From Notospermus geniculatus (taxonomy: Eukaryota; Nemertea; Pilidiophora; Heteronemertea; Lineidae), in contig NMRB01000184.1 in the NCBI GenBank assembly GCA_002633025.1, positions 256,464 through 320,463 of the forward strand: a stretch of DNA of 64,000 nucleotides. Direction: 5' to 3'. The notes under the pieces are model-generated. The model made no database searches, was not told where the DNA came from, and saw only the letters and a list, made by a program, of their open reading frames with translations. The translations under genes were made by a program, and so were the position numbers. Below are positions 9,733 through 22,322 of this stretch, in pieces; within the stretch, counting starts at the first letter, position 1, and every line of letters begins with the position of its first letter.

Positions 9733-12700
9733 GACTGAGGGTCCATGGGCAAGTTGGGGCATTGGCAGAATTCTACCTGCTAAAAGACTTCAGAATTGAT
9801 CCATTTGCAACTCACAAAGTTGATTTTAATTCACCACCTGTAGCTTTTCAATATGAAGAACATGTGCATCTCTTATTGTCATGGTTGGCTGAAAAGGATA
9901 ATCAAATAAAAAGAATAAGAACTGTTTTCTGCTAGACAATGGAATTAAAAGGTTAAACTTTCATTTGCCGCATGAGATAATTTGACTGTATTGTTGTCTG
10001 TTGGAGGTGATCCATTTGTTGCAGAATGTTTAGTTTGTGATGAAGGTGTACATAATTTTTCTGATCATCCCAACTTCATTGTCTTGACCTTCAATCCTTT
10101 AAATTTATTGTTCCTGTTTCCAGGTAAGAGTATGAAATTTGAAAATCTTAAAATTAGGCTGATCCTGCCTCATGTATTCAGTCTGGGATAACTTTTATTA
10201 CACCTTGATTAATTCAAACTTAGTGTCTTTGTTACTGCCTTGGCAGTTGCAGTTAGGAGTTTAAGTGTTAGTATGGTTTGTAGTTGCCTGCTTGTAATGA
10301 ACCTGTATCTTATCATCCTGTGTGCAGTTGCTCATGGTCCTGTCTTTCCATTACTGTAACGTACAGTATTGTGCAGCATATGTAGGTGATAATCTGACCC
10401 TAGTCCAGATTAGGAAAATACAGTTGTACCGTAATCAAAACTTGCTGATTTTGCAACCAACCCCCCTCATTCAGCTAATTTTTAGAACAATGGCAGTTTT
10501 GATTTTTGATCCATCTCAATGAGGTATCTGCGGAACTAACGTCATGATGTGGCGCTGCGATCGATGTGCCCGAAATGTTGTTTTTCTAACATTATTTTTC
10601 CATTTATTTCTGGCGTGAAAACAACCCACTCGTTTTGGTCACCTGACAATAAAACTTACATCATTCTGTGTCAGATGACAATTTCTTTCATCTCCCTGTT
10701 TTCTTCTTGCAAAGGATTTGATAGGATAGCAATAAAGCAAGTTTTTTTCTGATCAGTTACTATAGAAAAATGTACAGGTCAATGTCGCAATGCCAATACG
10801 CAATGTCAACAGTTTAAGTGACGTCAATGACAACCCGACGGGTCGATCGATCGCATCGCCACCGTGCTTTAGCAAAGTTTGTCACGCGGGTATCTCATTA
10901 ACTAACTTCTATGTACATGTAATTACATCAGAAATATATAACACAGTGATATATATTACTGATTACATGTCCCTGTAAAAATCTACCTCGTTCCATGCTT
11001 TTGGATTATCTTTGTCATTTTCATTGGAAAATTGACTAACGTTTCATACTTTTCAGTGTATATATTCCATTGTTGTTCATGTACCATGTTGAAATGTACT
11101 CTGCTGCTTTAGCCTAGGTTATTTTGACTTGTGATGAAAAAGACAACTTAGGCCAGTCAAAATCCTAAGAACTTGAACTTTAAATCTATTATCCTCTGCA
11201 TTGGTGTATTTTTCCTGATGTACTTAAGGATATTTCATTAATGATCTGCACGACATCCACTTTGCATTTGCAGGGGAGGATGAATATTTTGACTCTTTAC
11301 TGATAATAATCCTCCTCCTTATTCCTCCATCTCCGACGAGATAGACTGATGTACCGGTACTTTAGAATAGCAAATCTAATTTCAATTGATCAGGTACTTG
11401 TAGATGATATGTACCGGGTACCTGTCCTGTGCTTGCACTAATGCAGGGTCTACATTGTAAAGGAGCTGGTCTTTGTAAATACACGTCTTGTGTTGGAAAA
11501 GACAATGTACTGTACCAAGTGTAGATGTACTAGTATGATGTTAACACTGATTTTCACCCACTGAATGCCCATAGCAGTATTATTGGGCATTAATGGTACA
11601 TGTACAAGTGTATGCCCATTCACACACTGCAGAAGCGTTTGATCTCTGCTGTGAGCATTTACATGTATGTTATGTATGATAATAAATGTTTATAGTCTTT
11701 CAGTAAAGACTTTTGTTGGTGACTAGCAAATGCATGAATTACTGGTGTGGATACTTTCTTTCCTGGTGAATACAGGAAATGGTTACAGAATTCCCATCCA
11801 CTTCACTCCAATATCAATCACTGATTCTCCTCCCTGACCAGCTCTTCTTGGATATTCAGAAAGCATGGAAAAGTATCTCAAAGCCAGCTCTGGAAGCCTA
11901 AACCGTATTATTCATTCCATATCACATGGGTTTTAACGTTGTCAACTATTATTCATGTCAATGTAAGTCCACAAAAGGAATGGAGATATGAAGTGTTTTT
12001 CATAATCTATTCTCCACAAATAAATACATTAATTCACAAAATATTCTTGACAATAGAATACATGTACAAATATCTTACTTATAAGTAACTACAAATAGTA
12101 TATCACAAATGTACATCAATAACGCATTCACATTTTGTTGGACACAGTGTCATTTTACCTCCACATGTAAGTTGGTTGTTCAATGCTGGAATATTGGTGT
12201 CGTTAAGATATTCAGTGCGGCACATTTTGCGATCAATATCCCAATGTTGACATCTCTACTTAGAATCAATAGGAATGGATAACCAGATTACATGTACAAA
12301 GAACGAAAATCTTGGGGTGTCTATTCTCAACAGTGCTTATTCTAAACACAGGTGCATTTTCTCTTCCGAGCGCAGTACAAATGTACATGCATCATTCATA
12401 CTTCAAAATTATCAGTGCAGAAAATAATAAACAACTGTATTTGAATGGGGCTGAAGTACATATTGGTCGTATGCATTACAGGTTGTGTAATATGTGTATG
12501 TTATTTTTATCACAGAAAATTTCCTACTGCAATTTACCCAAGAGCAAATCCATCCAATTAGTTATCTCGTTTGAATGTCGAATCATTTTGAACGACTGTA
12601 CTAATGAACAATGTCAGCCTTGGGGTTGTAGTGAAAGACAGCCACTCTCCTCGACATTGTTAACCCCTTTTCTTTTGACAGCAAAAGAAATGTAGCATCA

Positions 12701-12950
12701 TTACTATCACATTTACCGGTACACATACAGTAATTCAACTTGTTAAGAACCAGGACCAATGGCACAAATGATAAGCATTTTTGCTCACTAGCCATCCACA
12801 CCCCATGGTGTACCATAAGAGAGACTGCTTTTAAATACATGTATTCTGTTCCTTGCCATGTCTACAACTGCACAATTTGGTAAAAAATTGGCACAAATCC
12901 GCAAAGGATGAAATAGATGGGTGAAACGAACACTGAAGAAAAGGTTGTGT
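9733..12950. other. ENSA 3' untranslated region and downstream intergenic DNA
   Basis: No further coding exon is supported. The first part is presumably ENSA 3' UTR; AATAAA-type poly(A) signals occur at about 11682 and 11999, and I cannot tell which is used. The stretch is AT-rich and dense in TACATGTA and ACCGGT palindromes. Open frames here (for example 12312-12695) have no recognisable similarity. Confidence 0.4.
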
Positions 12951-13148
12951 GTGACCCTCCAGCACAAAACCAGTCGGAAATTGCTCTGAAGTTGGCAAGT
13001 TGGGAATGAATTATCAGTCAATTTCAATTTGTCTATCTATTGTGAAGTCTGAGTGATTCTATTTCTTTCCTTATCTCCTGGTGTCATCTCAGTTACATTT
13101 AGGCTCATTTCCATGCGATTTCTGACTGGTTTTGTGATGGAGGGTCAC
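12951..13148. mobile_element. GTGACCCTCC-family MITE
   Basis: Ends GTGACCCTCCAGCACAAAAC and GTTTTGTGATGGAGGGTCAC are inverted repeats. The interior (TTGGCAAGTTGGGA and TCTGGTGTCAT-like segments) matches the larger element at 42766-43105, so both belong to one family. Confidence 0.8.
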
Positions 13149-13298
13149 ATATGAAAGCAATCTGACCGACGACTTGGAAGTGGTGACACAATAATGCAGT
13201 ACTGAAGTCCATTGACTGTATTTATGGACTGGAATTGGATTGGATCCATGTACCAGTGATCAATACATGCAGTAGGTCCATTAATGGGTCTAACATAT

Positions 13299-13500
13299 CA
13301 ATGGGAGACTCCTGCTGTTAGAGGTCACAAGTTAGCAGTCCAAGGACGGCACGAAATGTGGCGTCATAGAGAAGAAATGCACGCCATGACATCGTCCATA
13401 ATGACATGGAGGCCATGGCTTATAACGTCTTTGGCGTCAAATTTTGTGACGTTCTTGGACTGCTAACGGCGGCCTCTAACGGCAGGAAAATCTCCCATTG
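13299..13500. mobile_element. MITE with CAATGGGAGA ends
   Basis: CAATGGGAGACTCCTGCTGT at the left is mirrored by TCTCCCATTG at the right, with further inverted matches (TTAGCAGTCCAAGGA against TCTTGGACTGCTAA). No target-site duplication could be fixed and no coding capacity is seen. Confidence 0.75.
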
Positions 13501-13774
13501 AGTGGGCCAAACAAGGCTCTGTTAAAGGTTGTCAATCTAATAAGCATTGGATTAGAATAAATTTCTTTCATCAAACAGTGGCAGTAAGACAGTGTGGGAT
13601 AATATGTTTAAAAACCATTCAATTTACATACCACACTCCATAGAATGAACACTGAGATTTCTAAATTACAGACAATTAGTTCTTCAGGCACCTTTCACAT
13701 TTTTGTCAGGCCAACACAAAAAACTCTCACAACTGCTAAGCCTGTGTAGGAAATGCACATCCTGCAGAGTTCCT

Positions 13775-14622
13775 TCAACTGTAGGAAAATCTATCATCCC
13801 ATTCTGGTCTGTTACAGTTCCGCACTGGTGGTGATGATTGTGCCAACTTATTCTTGCCAGATGGGGACCTCTGCTGACGCCTTCTTTCCTGTAAGATGAA
13901 AACAAATCCAATGTTAATTTTGGTATTTTATTCAATTGATGACAGAGGCTAGACAAGGGCGCTATCGCTATGAAGATACTTACATTCATCACACCATGGG
14001 AATGTGAAGATGATCCAGCTGACATTGTTGCCTTTGGTCGACTTTGTACTGGTCGTGAACTAGGTGAAGTCCCAGGCAAACCAGCGCCATACAATCTTGT
14101 TGGCTCATGTAGTTTGGCTTGACTTTGACCATCAAGGGGAGGAAGACGGTGTCCACGGGATTTCTTCGCAGCCTCCTCCTGTCGGTGTAATTCTGCACGG
14201 AGTTTCTTATTCAGTGCATATGCTTCCTCAAGCAAAATGTCAGTGTCTTCATCAGTGAGGTCAATATTTGCCAACTGTTGTAACAACTTATCAGGATCGG
14301 TCAAATCGATCGAACCATTTCTTCCATGGTTGGCCCGCGCTGCTGCTGGCGGTGACTGCTGACGACGAACACTTTGTTTTGAGCCAGATTTGGCCTTTCT
14401 TGATCCGCCTTTCTCCGACCCATCCCTGTGTTTTTGGGATGGACTTTGCGATACAAGACTACTGCGTGTATTCGCTCGGTTAGGACCCGGTGGGGATTCG
14501 CCAATGTGGGCAACAACAGGTCCACTGTTGTCAGAATCTGAATCTGCCCGTGCCCGGTGTGTTGGAATGGCTTCTTCAGTCAATCTAGCGGTAAGTTCGG
14601 GGGTGGAAGACGTTGACGCCAT
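13775..14622 (-). CDS. Unrecognised two-exon gene, 250 residues
   Basis: Exon 1 is 14622 down to 13984, with donor GTAAGT just after the codons for HGVMN. Exon 2 is 13888 down to 13775, following a CTTACAG acceptor. Joined in phase 0 they give 250 residues starting MASTSSTPEL and ending EWDDRFSYS. I do not recognise the family. The protein is polar and serine-rich, with a predicted disordered first 100 residues (SDSDNSG, SRKAKSGSKQ). A short acidic-then-basic helical segment follows (DLTDEDTDILLEEAYALNKK, then a LRAELHRQEEAAKK coiled-coil-like run) near residues 120-155, and then a basic RRRQQRSPSGK stretch. The coding exon is supported by the clean splice pair, its length and its head-to-head placement 262 bases from CACTIN. 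Function is unknown. Confidence 0.75.
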
Positions 14623-14884
14623 TAGACAATTGTACAGTTCACAAAATATTCAGGCCTAAAGATGAAGTCAAAAGATTAAGGATAGGGAACATAAATGCAT
14701 GTCAAAGTGCTGAAACACATGAACTCATGAAATAGCGTCCTTCGTTACACTTCCGGGTACCTGTATTGAGCATGCGCAATATTTCATTTCAAGATGGCGC
14801 CGTCCATGAAACGCTAGAAAGACGCAAAACAATTCATTTTGCTCAGCTAAAACTGCTCGATCGTCGAGGAAACAAAATAACAAC
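14623..14884. promoter_or_regulatory. Shared divergent promoter region with a YY1-type site
   Basis: Only 262 bases separate the start codon of the minus-strand gene from that of CACTIN, so both promoters must lie here. The sequence TTTCAAGATGGCGCC at 14787-14801 is a strong YY1-type match. No TATA box is seen. Bidirectionality is inferred from layout. Confidence 0.6.
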
Positions 14885-17800
14885 ATGTCACATTATGAAA
14901 GAAAGCACCAGCGAAATCGATCACGCTCAAGATCCCGGGAGAGAGATCGAAGGAAAAGGTATATTTGAGTGTTGGGTTTTTGCTCTATCCTGATGTACAG
15001 CATTTACACTAACACTGCAACCATTTGTCGGATGTTGCTTATTTCGGACATAAACCCTGTCATCATCATTCATAGGCTGCTTCTGCTCTGGTTGTTCTTA
15101 ATTATTTGCTTATTCCCTCGGCTACATTACATAACGATAATAGAGGATGAATTGGAAAATTTTCTTGATAATTTAGCGCTAGTATAGGTAGGCCTACTAG
15201 GCCTACAGATACAGCTAGCTGGTATGGTATACAAAGGGGGTTGTTCTTCTTTTTGACTATTAGGTACTATTCTGATGATGAGGAGGAAATAAAGCATCAT
15301 AAATCCGCCACACGATCGAGATCTAGGTCACAGGAGAGGTCAAAAGACAGGCAACAGCGAGAAAGGTCACGATCACGAGACAGATATCGACACAGTAGAT
15401 CAAGATCAAATGACAGAAGTTATCGGAATCGATCTCGTTCAAGGGATAGGGACAGGCACTCTAAGTCAAGGGACAAGAGTAAGAAAAAGAAGTCCAAGGA
15501 CAAGAAAAGAGATCGGTCACGTGATCGAGACAGAAAGAAAAGTAAGAGAACTCGTAGCTCAGAGAGTAGTGAAAGTGACTCATCAGCAGAACAAACTGAT
15601 ATGAAGAAGTTGCAAAAAATGTCTCTTGAAGAAATAGAGAAGATGAAAGAAGAGAGAAGGTAAGTGTTGTCATAGATGCAAGGATTATTTTACTTTTTCG
15701 GACAGGAAGTGCAGTGTCAAATTTCATTTTAATTTGTGTTTGATGTATATTTCTTGACCCTGATAGAATTTTTCATTGACAGGAGACAAAAAGAGGTGAT
15801 GAAAGCAACAGAAACACCAGAACAGAAGCGTGCCAGACGTTTAGCTAAAAAGGAAAACAAAGAGAGGAAACGAAAGGAGAAGATGGGTTGGGATGAAGAG
15901 TACATGGTAGGTTCACCAGAAGAGGTGTTTTTCAATGCATGCTTTGTGAATTCTGTTTTCCTCCTCTTGATTCTATTAAATGATAACTTCAATATCACAG
16001 TTAGTTACATGTACGAATCTAATCTTCAGGGCTTCACCAACACCGACAATCCGTTTGGAGATGAAAAACTTCTGGACACATTTGTTTGGCGCAAAAAGAT
16101 GGAGAAGGAAGGCAAGAAACATTTGACAAAGCCTGAAATTCAGAAGGAACAGAAACTGAAGATGGAGGAAAATAGTGTAAGTGTGCTTGCTCTAGTGATT
16201 TGATGATGGATTATGATTAGAGTATTCTTTCCTCATGTACCTGTGGATTAATACATGTATGTAGAATGCCAGGTTTGATTTCTGTTTTAGTTGTTATTAA
16301 GCAGCCATAGTAGCTTTGGAAACATTTAAGCAGCCATAGTAGCTTTGGAAACATTGGGAGAGTTTGCAGCTTGAAGCATTTGACAATTCTTTTGAAGGGC
16401 AACGTTTTCTTAGTGTTGTAACTGTTGAATCATTTCTATGTTCGTGCCTTCTTCAGCGAGAATTAGAGAAGGTAAAGAAAAGGCGACTGGAACGTGAACG
16501 TGAGATGGCAGAGAGAGAAAAGGAAAGGGTATGTTGAAACCAGGCTCTCAAAATCTGCAGATACTCCTGAATTAACATGTGGAGCGGATAATGTGATCCG
16601 TACACATCTTAGTTCCGTAATTAATTTGAGTTAATTCGATCATTGTCTTATCATATACATGTACAGTATCTGCTAATCGTTTTTTTCGTAAAAGTGAAGC
16701 CAAATGTCGTTTGATTCCAGGAGCTCATCCAGAGAGAAAAGGAAGCAGATTATTTCAAAGAGTGGGAAAAGCAAGAGGATCAGGTAAACAACTACTGAAA
16801 TAAACTTTGTCTTTTTGTGCTCATTTCTAAGACAGTTGCTTGTTACCCTGGCCTAATTTGTGCAGTATGACCACCAAACTCTTCTTAGAGTTCAATATTT
16901 TTGTCCTTTATTTCAGTTTCACTTACAACAAGCTAAGCTGCGCTCAAAAATTCGCATTGATGATGGTCGGGCTAAACCTATTGATCTTCTTGCCAAGTAT
17001 ATCACTGCTGAGGATGATGACTTTGCAGTTGAAATGCATGAACCATACACATACCTAAATGTAAGTCGGCACTAACGTTATAGTTGCTGGAAAATTATTC
17101 CACCGTTGGCATAAACACAGTTTAGGTCTAGTGTTGTAGCCAGAAATTTTTCTAAACAGGGTGGGGTGACTGCATTTTCTTACGATTTTAAGGCCCTGGA
17201 TTTTCAAACAGGGTGGGAGTGAAATTCAAACTTGGTGGTGTAATGGAAAATGCATTGCAAGTTACAGTTTTAAACAGGGTGGTAAAAATTTGAACAGGGT
17301 GGTAAAATGACGTCTGAATTTTGAACAGGATGGAACTGCCCTGTGAAACTGGCCTGGCTATTCAATTGATTACTGGTAGATAGACAAAAATGAACATATA
17401 GAGTGAAGAGATGACCAAAAATAAACCTACCGGTACCCGATTATCAATTTACTATGGGCTCATTTCTTTTCCTCAGGGATTGACAATGGAGGATCTCGAG
17501 GATTTGTTGGAAGACATCAAAGTCTACACTGAAATGGATGCTAACAAGAACTTGGACTACTGGAAGGACATCACTGTGGTAGTTGATGATGAACTCTGTA
17601 AACTCAGGAAATTAGATACTGCCACGAGAGGTAGGTGAGCTGTTATCTGAAGGTTATATTGTAAATTTAGATTCACAGACAAGGGAAAGTATGGCATTTT
17701 GTTGAGATTTATCAGCCTGATGTGCTGACCAGCACAAGCAACTTCTCTTTCAATTTATTTCAATTCAATCTAATTTTAGAGGGGTGGAGCAATACACAGC

Positions 17801-20800
17801 AAATACCTCATGAAATAGCATTTTGTCTCAAAAGGGCTATGTCATCTGATTGTAAAATGCTATTGAAGAGACAAGCCTTTCTGTGTCTTTGAAAGAAGCT
17901 ATTGAAGAACCTGGGCTGAATTTAGAGATTATAGCAATGTGCTGATTGATTGGTCAGTCAATTAGTTAGTTGGAGTTTGATCGATTGATTGATTGATTAA
18001 TTGATTGATTGCTCGATGGATTGATTGGTTGATTGACTGAAGAATTTTTCATATTTTCCAGATATGATAATCCGAGACAGACGAGAGGGCATAAATAACT
18101 CAGTCATGGATGATGTGGCCAAGATATTTAAAGGAAAAACACACAATCAGTTAGTCCTCCTTCAGCAGGAGGTGACAAAAAAACTGAAGGGAGGTGAAGG
18201 AATTGATGTTGGTGAGTAAGGCCATTCAACATAAATTACTTGTTTATCATCATTCAACCTTATGATATTGGGGAGGGAGGGCCTTTGATATTTGATATTT
18301 TGTCTGGGTAACAATGTTTGATCGGGAGGGCCTTTGATATTTGATATTTGAGCGAGACATGTGTGGAAAAACACAGGAAGTGACCAGCTGACTAGGCCTA
18401 CCCGGTATATCTATTAATCTCGATTCCAGGCTACTTTATATTATTCATACATCAACAATGCCAATGCTATGGTAGGTCTGTTTAGTCTGGCCAGGAATAG
18501 GATCGTTGGTGGTGCAATGGATATCAATTACGGTATCAAAAGCCCATCAGGTCTGGGAAAATCAGGTCAGGAGGTTGTTTGATAAACAATAACAAAAATC
18601 AAAGGTGAAGCAGAGGGCAAGAATTTGGAGCGGACGGTACCTTGATATTTGATATATCAAATATCAAAAAAATCGGCACGGGAGCTAAATGTTGGGACGG
18701 GCGGTGATGATAAATAAGTAATTTATGTTGAATGGCCTAATAAGGAACACTCTGTACAGTTGATAATTTAAGTGGGATTTTTTCACAGCATCCAGTTTCT
18801 GACCTTGGTTTCATGAAATTAGGGATTTTTTAGCACCAGCTTCAAATCAAAGTAACTTCTTGATGTAATTCATTTTCAGGTTACTGGGAATCCCTTTTGC
18901 AACAGTTGCTTGCTCACATGGCAAGAACCCGGCTCAGGGAGAGACATCAGGAGAATTTGCAAACTAAACTTTTCAAGCTCAAACAGGAGGTACTGTGATC
19001 AGTTCCTTTGCAAAAAAATGTACATGTACATGTACATGTATGACAGTCATACATGTATAATGCCTTCATGCTCCGAAAACTGCTGCACAGTAATTGGTAT
19101 TCAGTAGTGACTGCGATGAGGGATAAAAAATTTGCCATCAGAGGAATGTCCCTGTCTGTTCTCATTATGTTTCAAATCTATTTGTCAAAGTATTTGTTGT
19201 ACTGGTACTTTCTGTGTATTTCATGGTACCGGTACCTTAATTTGTTCGTTTACATTACAGCAAGGAATTGAAGCTCCCCCACTTTTCCCAATCGTGATAG
19301 ACGAGGGTGAATCAGGCAGTGAGAGAGCAGCATCGAGAAAGGGAACCCCAATTCCCTCAGCACTGCCCTCAACATCTGCGGATGATGCTGTGCCGAGTAC
19401 TAGTGCTGAAGCAGCTGAAGTGGGGGAAACTGAAAAAGCACCTGAGGGAGAGGTGGCTGAGAATGAGGATGGAGAAGAAGATGATGATGAAGATGAGGAA
19501 CTGTAAGTTTCACATTCTGTTGCAAACGTTTTTGACATTTTTGACTACACTGGTGGACAAAAATATTAGGACAGTGGCCAGTTTAAAGTTTGATGCAAGT
19601 TTCTGCCTGTTAATGAATGTAATGAACTCAGCTTGTGTTCATGTATTGTGGGAAGGGTCCTTCTTTCCCCTTGCTACAATTGGGGTGAATTACATCAGTG
19701 GCAATTATGCTATGAGGTTAATGACAATAAGGCGATTCTCGCCGTTTTGTGCCTTCATAAGGAACCAGCAATGATCATCCATGTTGATACTTTACACTTA
19801 TGTAAAATTTTCTGACATTTCACTCTTTATCTTGCCCATCTGGATTTACCTGTTACGAATCTGATTGCACAATGTCCTTGTTACAGGGGAGAGTCCATCC
19901 TCACTGAGGATGACCTGATGGAGGAACGGTACAGAGAATATGAAGCTGGCAACTACAGCCCAAAGCTGATTCGTCCGATGGATGTTGACATTGATACTGT
20001 GGTGTATGATCCTGCAGACGACATGAAGAAACTAGAGTACATGAGGCAGCAGGTTCTAAAGACTGGCAAAGTCAAGGTAGATTTTGGCCTACGTTATTAT
20101 CTTGACAAGTATTTGTATTGATCACAGCTCTGAACTGAGGTAGATGTCACTTGCTGATGTTAAAATCAAATAACCTGTCATTTCCACTTCCTGAATTGAT
20201 CAATTTTTTCACTGCAGGCTGACCAAGAGACAGAATTTATCAAGAGGGCAAGGGAAGGGATGAATGATGACGAGGCAACTTTCAGTGTTGAATTTCAACT
20301 GGATCAACAGTCATTCTTATGGTCGGATAAGTACAGGCCACGAAAACCTCGATTCTTCAATAGGGTGCACACAGTAAGTACATGTATAAAGAACAGCATG
20401 AACAGATACCATATTGCAAACGTGTTGACTCTACGGATAAATCTTCTGCTTATAGTTAAGATTTTCTGACTGCCAATAAAATTTGAAACGATAAACAAAT
20501 CTTACTTTTGTTCTTTCCAGGGTTTTGAATGGAACAAGTATAACCAAACTCACTACGATATTGACAATCCACCACCGAAAATTGTCCAGGGGTACAAGTT
20601 CAACGTAAGTCTGGTTTAAATTCATAGGAAATTGTGTTGGGTCAAAATCCAACAATCATTCAGTCATCAACTGGTCCGTGGAGTTGGGCCGGGTTCAAGT
20701 CAGACAATCCAATCCAAGGTCAAATCCAGGGATGGAAAATGGACTTAGACCCAATGGACATGCTGCTGTTGTGTTGAAAGTCATCATGACTGCAGATTCA

Positions 20801-21775
20801 ACTGGATGGAGAATGGTCCATTTGGAAAATGTACAGTGCCTTTCTGTATGTCTCTACCGTAATTGAAATAGTGACTGATTATCTTATTTTCCTTGCAGAT
20901 TTTCTACCCTGACTTGATTGATAAAACAGTCACACCGGAGTACACACTAACACCCATTGAAGACAATAAAGACTTTGCCGTGCTCAAGTTCCACGCTGGC
21001 CCACCATACGAGGTATGCATCAAGGTCCAGTATTCTAACTATAGGCTCCATCTGGACAGTGTAGGGATGGAAAGCCAGTCAATTTATCATAACCACTATC
21101 CTCACCCGAGTCATTGGTTGATAGCCTAGTGGTTATCACGTCCACTTAGCAAGTGGCAGGTCCCGGGTTTGAATCCCGGGACATCTGTGAGGCGGTCTAG
21201 GAAAACCTGTCGGATGTCACGTTTGAGGAAAGTGTTAATGGCCTTGGTGAACCCGCACATTTCAACAGCTGAAATGTACTACGTAACAGGTGAACAGTAG
21301 CAGATCAATGCACAGGCAATCGAACAACCCTTGCTGATCACTCAGCGACTTCTGACGGGTTTTCCTAGACCGCCACGCATATGGGGTTGATCATCTCTGG
21401 CTCTTCAGTCTGTCGGATGGGGCAGTAAGCCATGGTGCCTTGTGTCTTTGCAAGGGCAAGTAAAAGACCCATCCAAGTGAGAAACATGATTAGCTTGAGA
21501 TGGCCTCTTCCTTACTCATAAGGGCCAATAACGCTTTGACTTTGGCCCTGATGGAAAAATCTAATACAAAGACATTAGTTGTAAGATACAGTGACAGACA
21601 AGTGCTGCTCTTGGCATCACTCTCATATTTCCATTTCTTCATTTTACAGGATATTGCGTTCAAGATAGTAAGCCGAGAATGGGAGTATTCGTACAAGAGA
21701 GGCTTCCGGTGTCAGTTCCAAAATAATATCTTCCAGTTGTGGTTCCACTTCAAGAGGTATAGGTACAGAAGATGA
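14885..21775 (+). CDS. CACTIN: Cactin, spliceosome-associated protein, 16 exons, complete
   Basis: Exons: 14885-14958, 15264-15659, 15783-15906, 16030-16176, 16457-16528, 16721-16783, 16917-17060, 17477-17630, 18062-18211, 18880-18989, 19261-19502, 19887-20076, 20218-20373, 20521-20604, 20899-21012 and 21650-21775. Phases join without a break into 781 residues, close to the vertebrate length of about 758. Cactin is a nuclear protein of the late spliceosome, needed for correct splicing, and was first found as a partner of the IkB protein Cactus. Residues 1 to about 130 form an Arg/Ser-rich domain. The central cactin domain follows (GWDEEYMGFTNTDNPFGD, KPIDLLAKYI, then the DLEDLLEDI region). 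An acidic linker comes next (EEDDDEDEEL, end of exon 11). The C-terminal cactin domain closes with FKIVSREWEYSYKRGF and RYRYRR. Intron 9 carries a MITE abutting the splice donor, and intron 15 a SINE with a nested MITE. Confidence 0.97.
17150..17345. repeat. Degenerate AACAGGGTGG repeats in CACTIN intron 7
   Basis: The phrase AAACAGGGTGG or a close variant recurs at least five times within 200 bases at irregular spacing. It is probably a decayed low-order repeat. No gene is present. Confidence 0.5.
17943..18045. repeat. Simple repeat based on GATT
   Basis: A run of imperfect GATT/GATTGATT units fills the last 100 bases of CACTIN intron 8, ending just before the exon 9 acceptor at 18061. Confidence 0.85.
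18220..18737. mobile_element. Harbinger-like MITE in CACTIN intron 9, TAA target site
   Basis: Inverted ends GGCCATTCAACATAAATTAC (about 33 bases of match, continuing into TTATCATCA) are flanked by TAA at 18217-18219 and 18738-18740. The interior has repeated TTTGATATTTGATATT phrases. The left target site lies five bases into the intron, directly after GTGAG of the splice donor. Confidence 0.85.
19548..19580 (+). mobile_element. Solo terminus of a Tc1/mariner-type element
   Basis: TA followed by CACTGGTGGACAAAAATATT and AGGACAG closely resembles the end of the element at 5501. No matching opposite end was found within CACTIN intron 11, so it is truncated or diverged. Confidence 0.5.
21117..21575 (+). 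mobile_element. tRNA-derived SINE interrupted by a MITE (CACTIN intron 15)
   Basis: It begins TTGATAGCCTAGTGGTTATC (A-box region), then the B-box-like GGTTTGAATCC. The non-tRNA body (CTCTTCAGTCTGTC, GTGCCTTG, TTTGCAAGGGCAAGTAAAAG, TAGCTTGAGATGGCCTCTTC) follows, and the AAAATCTAATACAAA tail ends it. The head and body are separated by the MITE at 21187-21377, which inserted into the SINE. The SINE lies on the same strand as the gene. Confidence 0.85.
21187..21377. mobile_element. MITE with GGCGGTCTAGGAAAACC ends, nested in the SINE
   Basis: GTGAGGCGGTCTAGGAAAAC on the left and GTTTTCCTAGACCGCCACG on the right are inverted repeats. A second member, in opposite orientation and sharing the interior (GTGCGGGTTCACCAA-type sequence), is at 45678-45866. 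Confidence 0.8.
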
Positions 21776-22322
21776 GGTGCTATCAAAGAATTTGTGGAGA
21801 GTGAACTATCTGTGCATGTACTAAATCTAACCCGTCATGGAGTGGATCTATTGTAACTGTCCTATGCAGTATTCATATGACTTAACAGGACAGTATCAGG
21901 GATGAACCCTTTTCTGTTTCTGACAGCATGTAAAGCCACAGCCTACTCTTATTACAAGTAGGCTGTGATAATGGCCGAGCTGTTGGAAAGTTTCCGATGG
22001 AAAGTTTCCTATGTGGAAAATTTCCAAATGTTTGAATGATACAAGAAAACTAACATAATGGATATTGGTTCAAATCATGATGCTTTTTTTCACTGCCAAC
22101 AAACCAATGTAATAAATGTACAAAAATAATAATACAATAAATCTTAATAAGGTGTATTTATGAAATATTTGACTTACTTATTAGCAGTCTCAACTAATCA
22201 TATTTCATTCCAGGTCATTCTCACACACTTGTGATAGTACAGACATTGAATGACATCAAAGCTGTTGTTTTCCAGTATATGTAGCCTCTCAAATTCACAA
22301 TTGCTTCCCAACATATTCCTTG

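Noticed and set aside
12312-12695. 127-residue open frame downstream of ENSA
   Set aside because: No recognisable similarity, no splice or codon signal, and AT-rich composition like the surrounding non-coding DNA.
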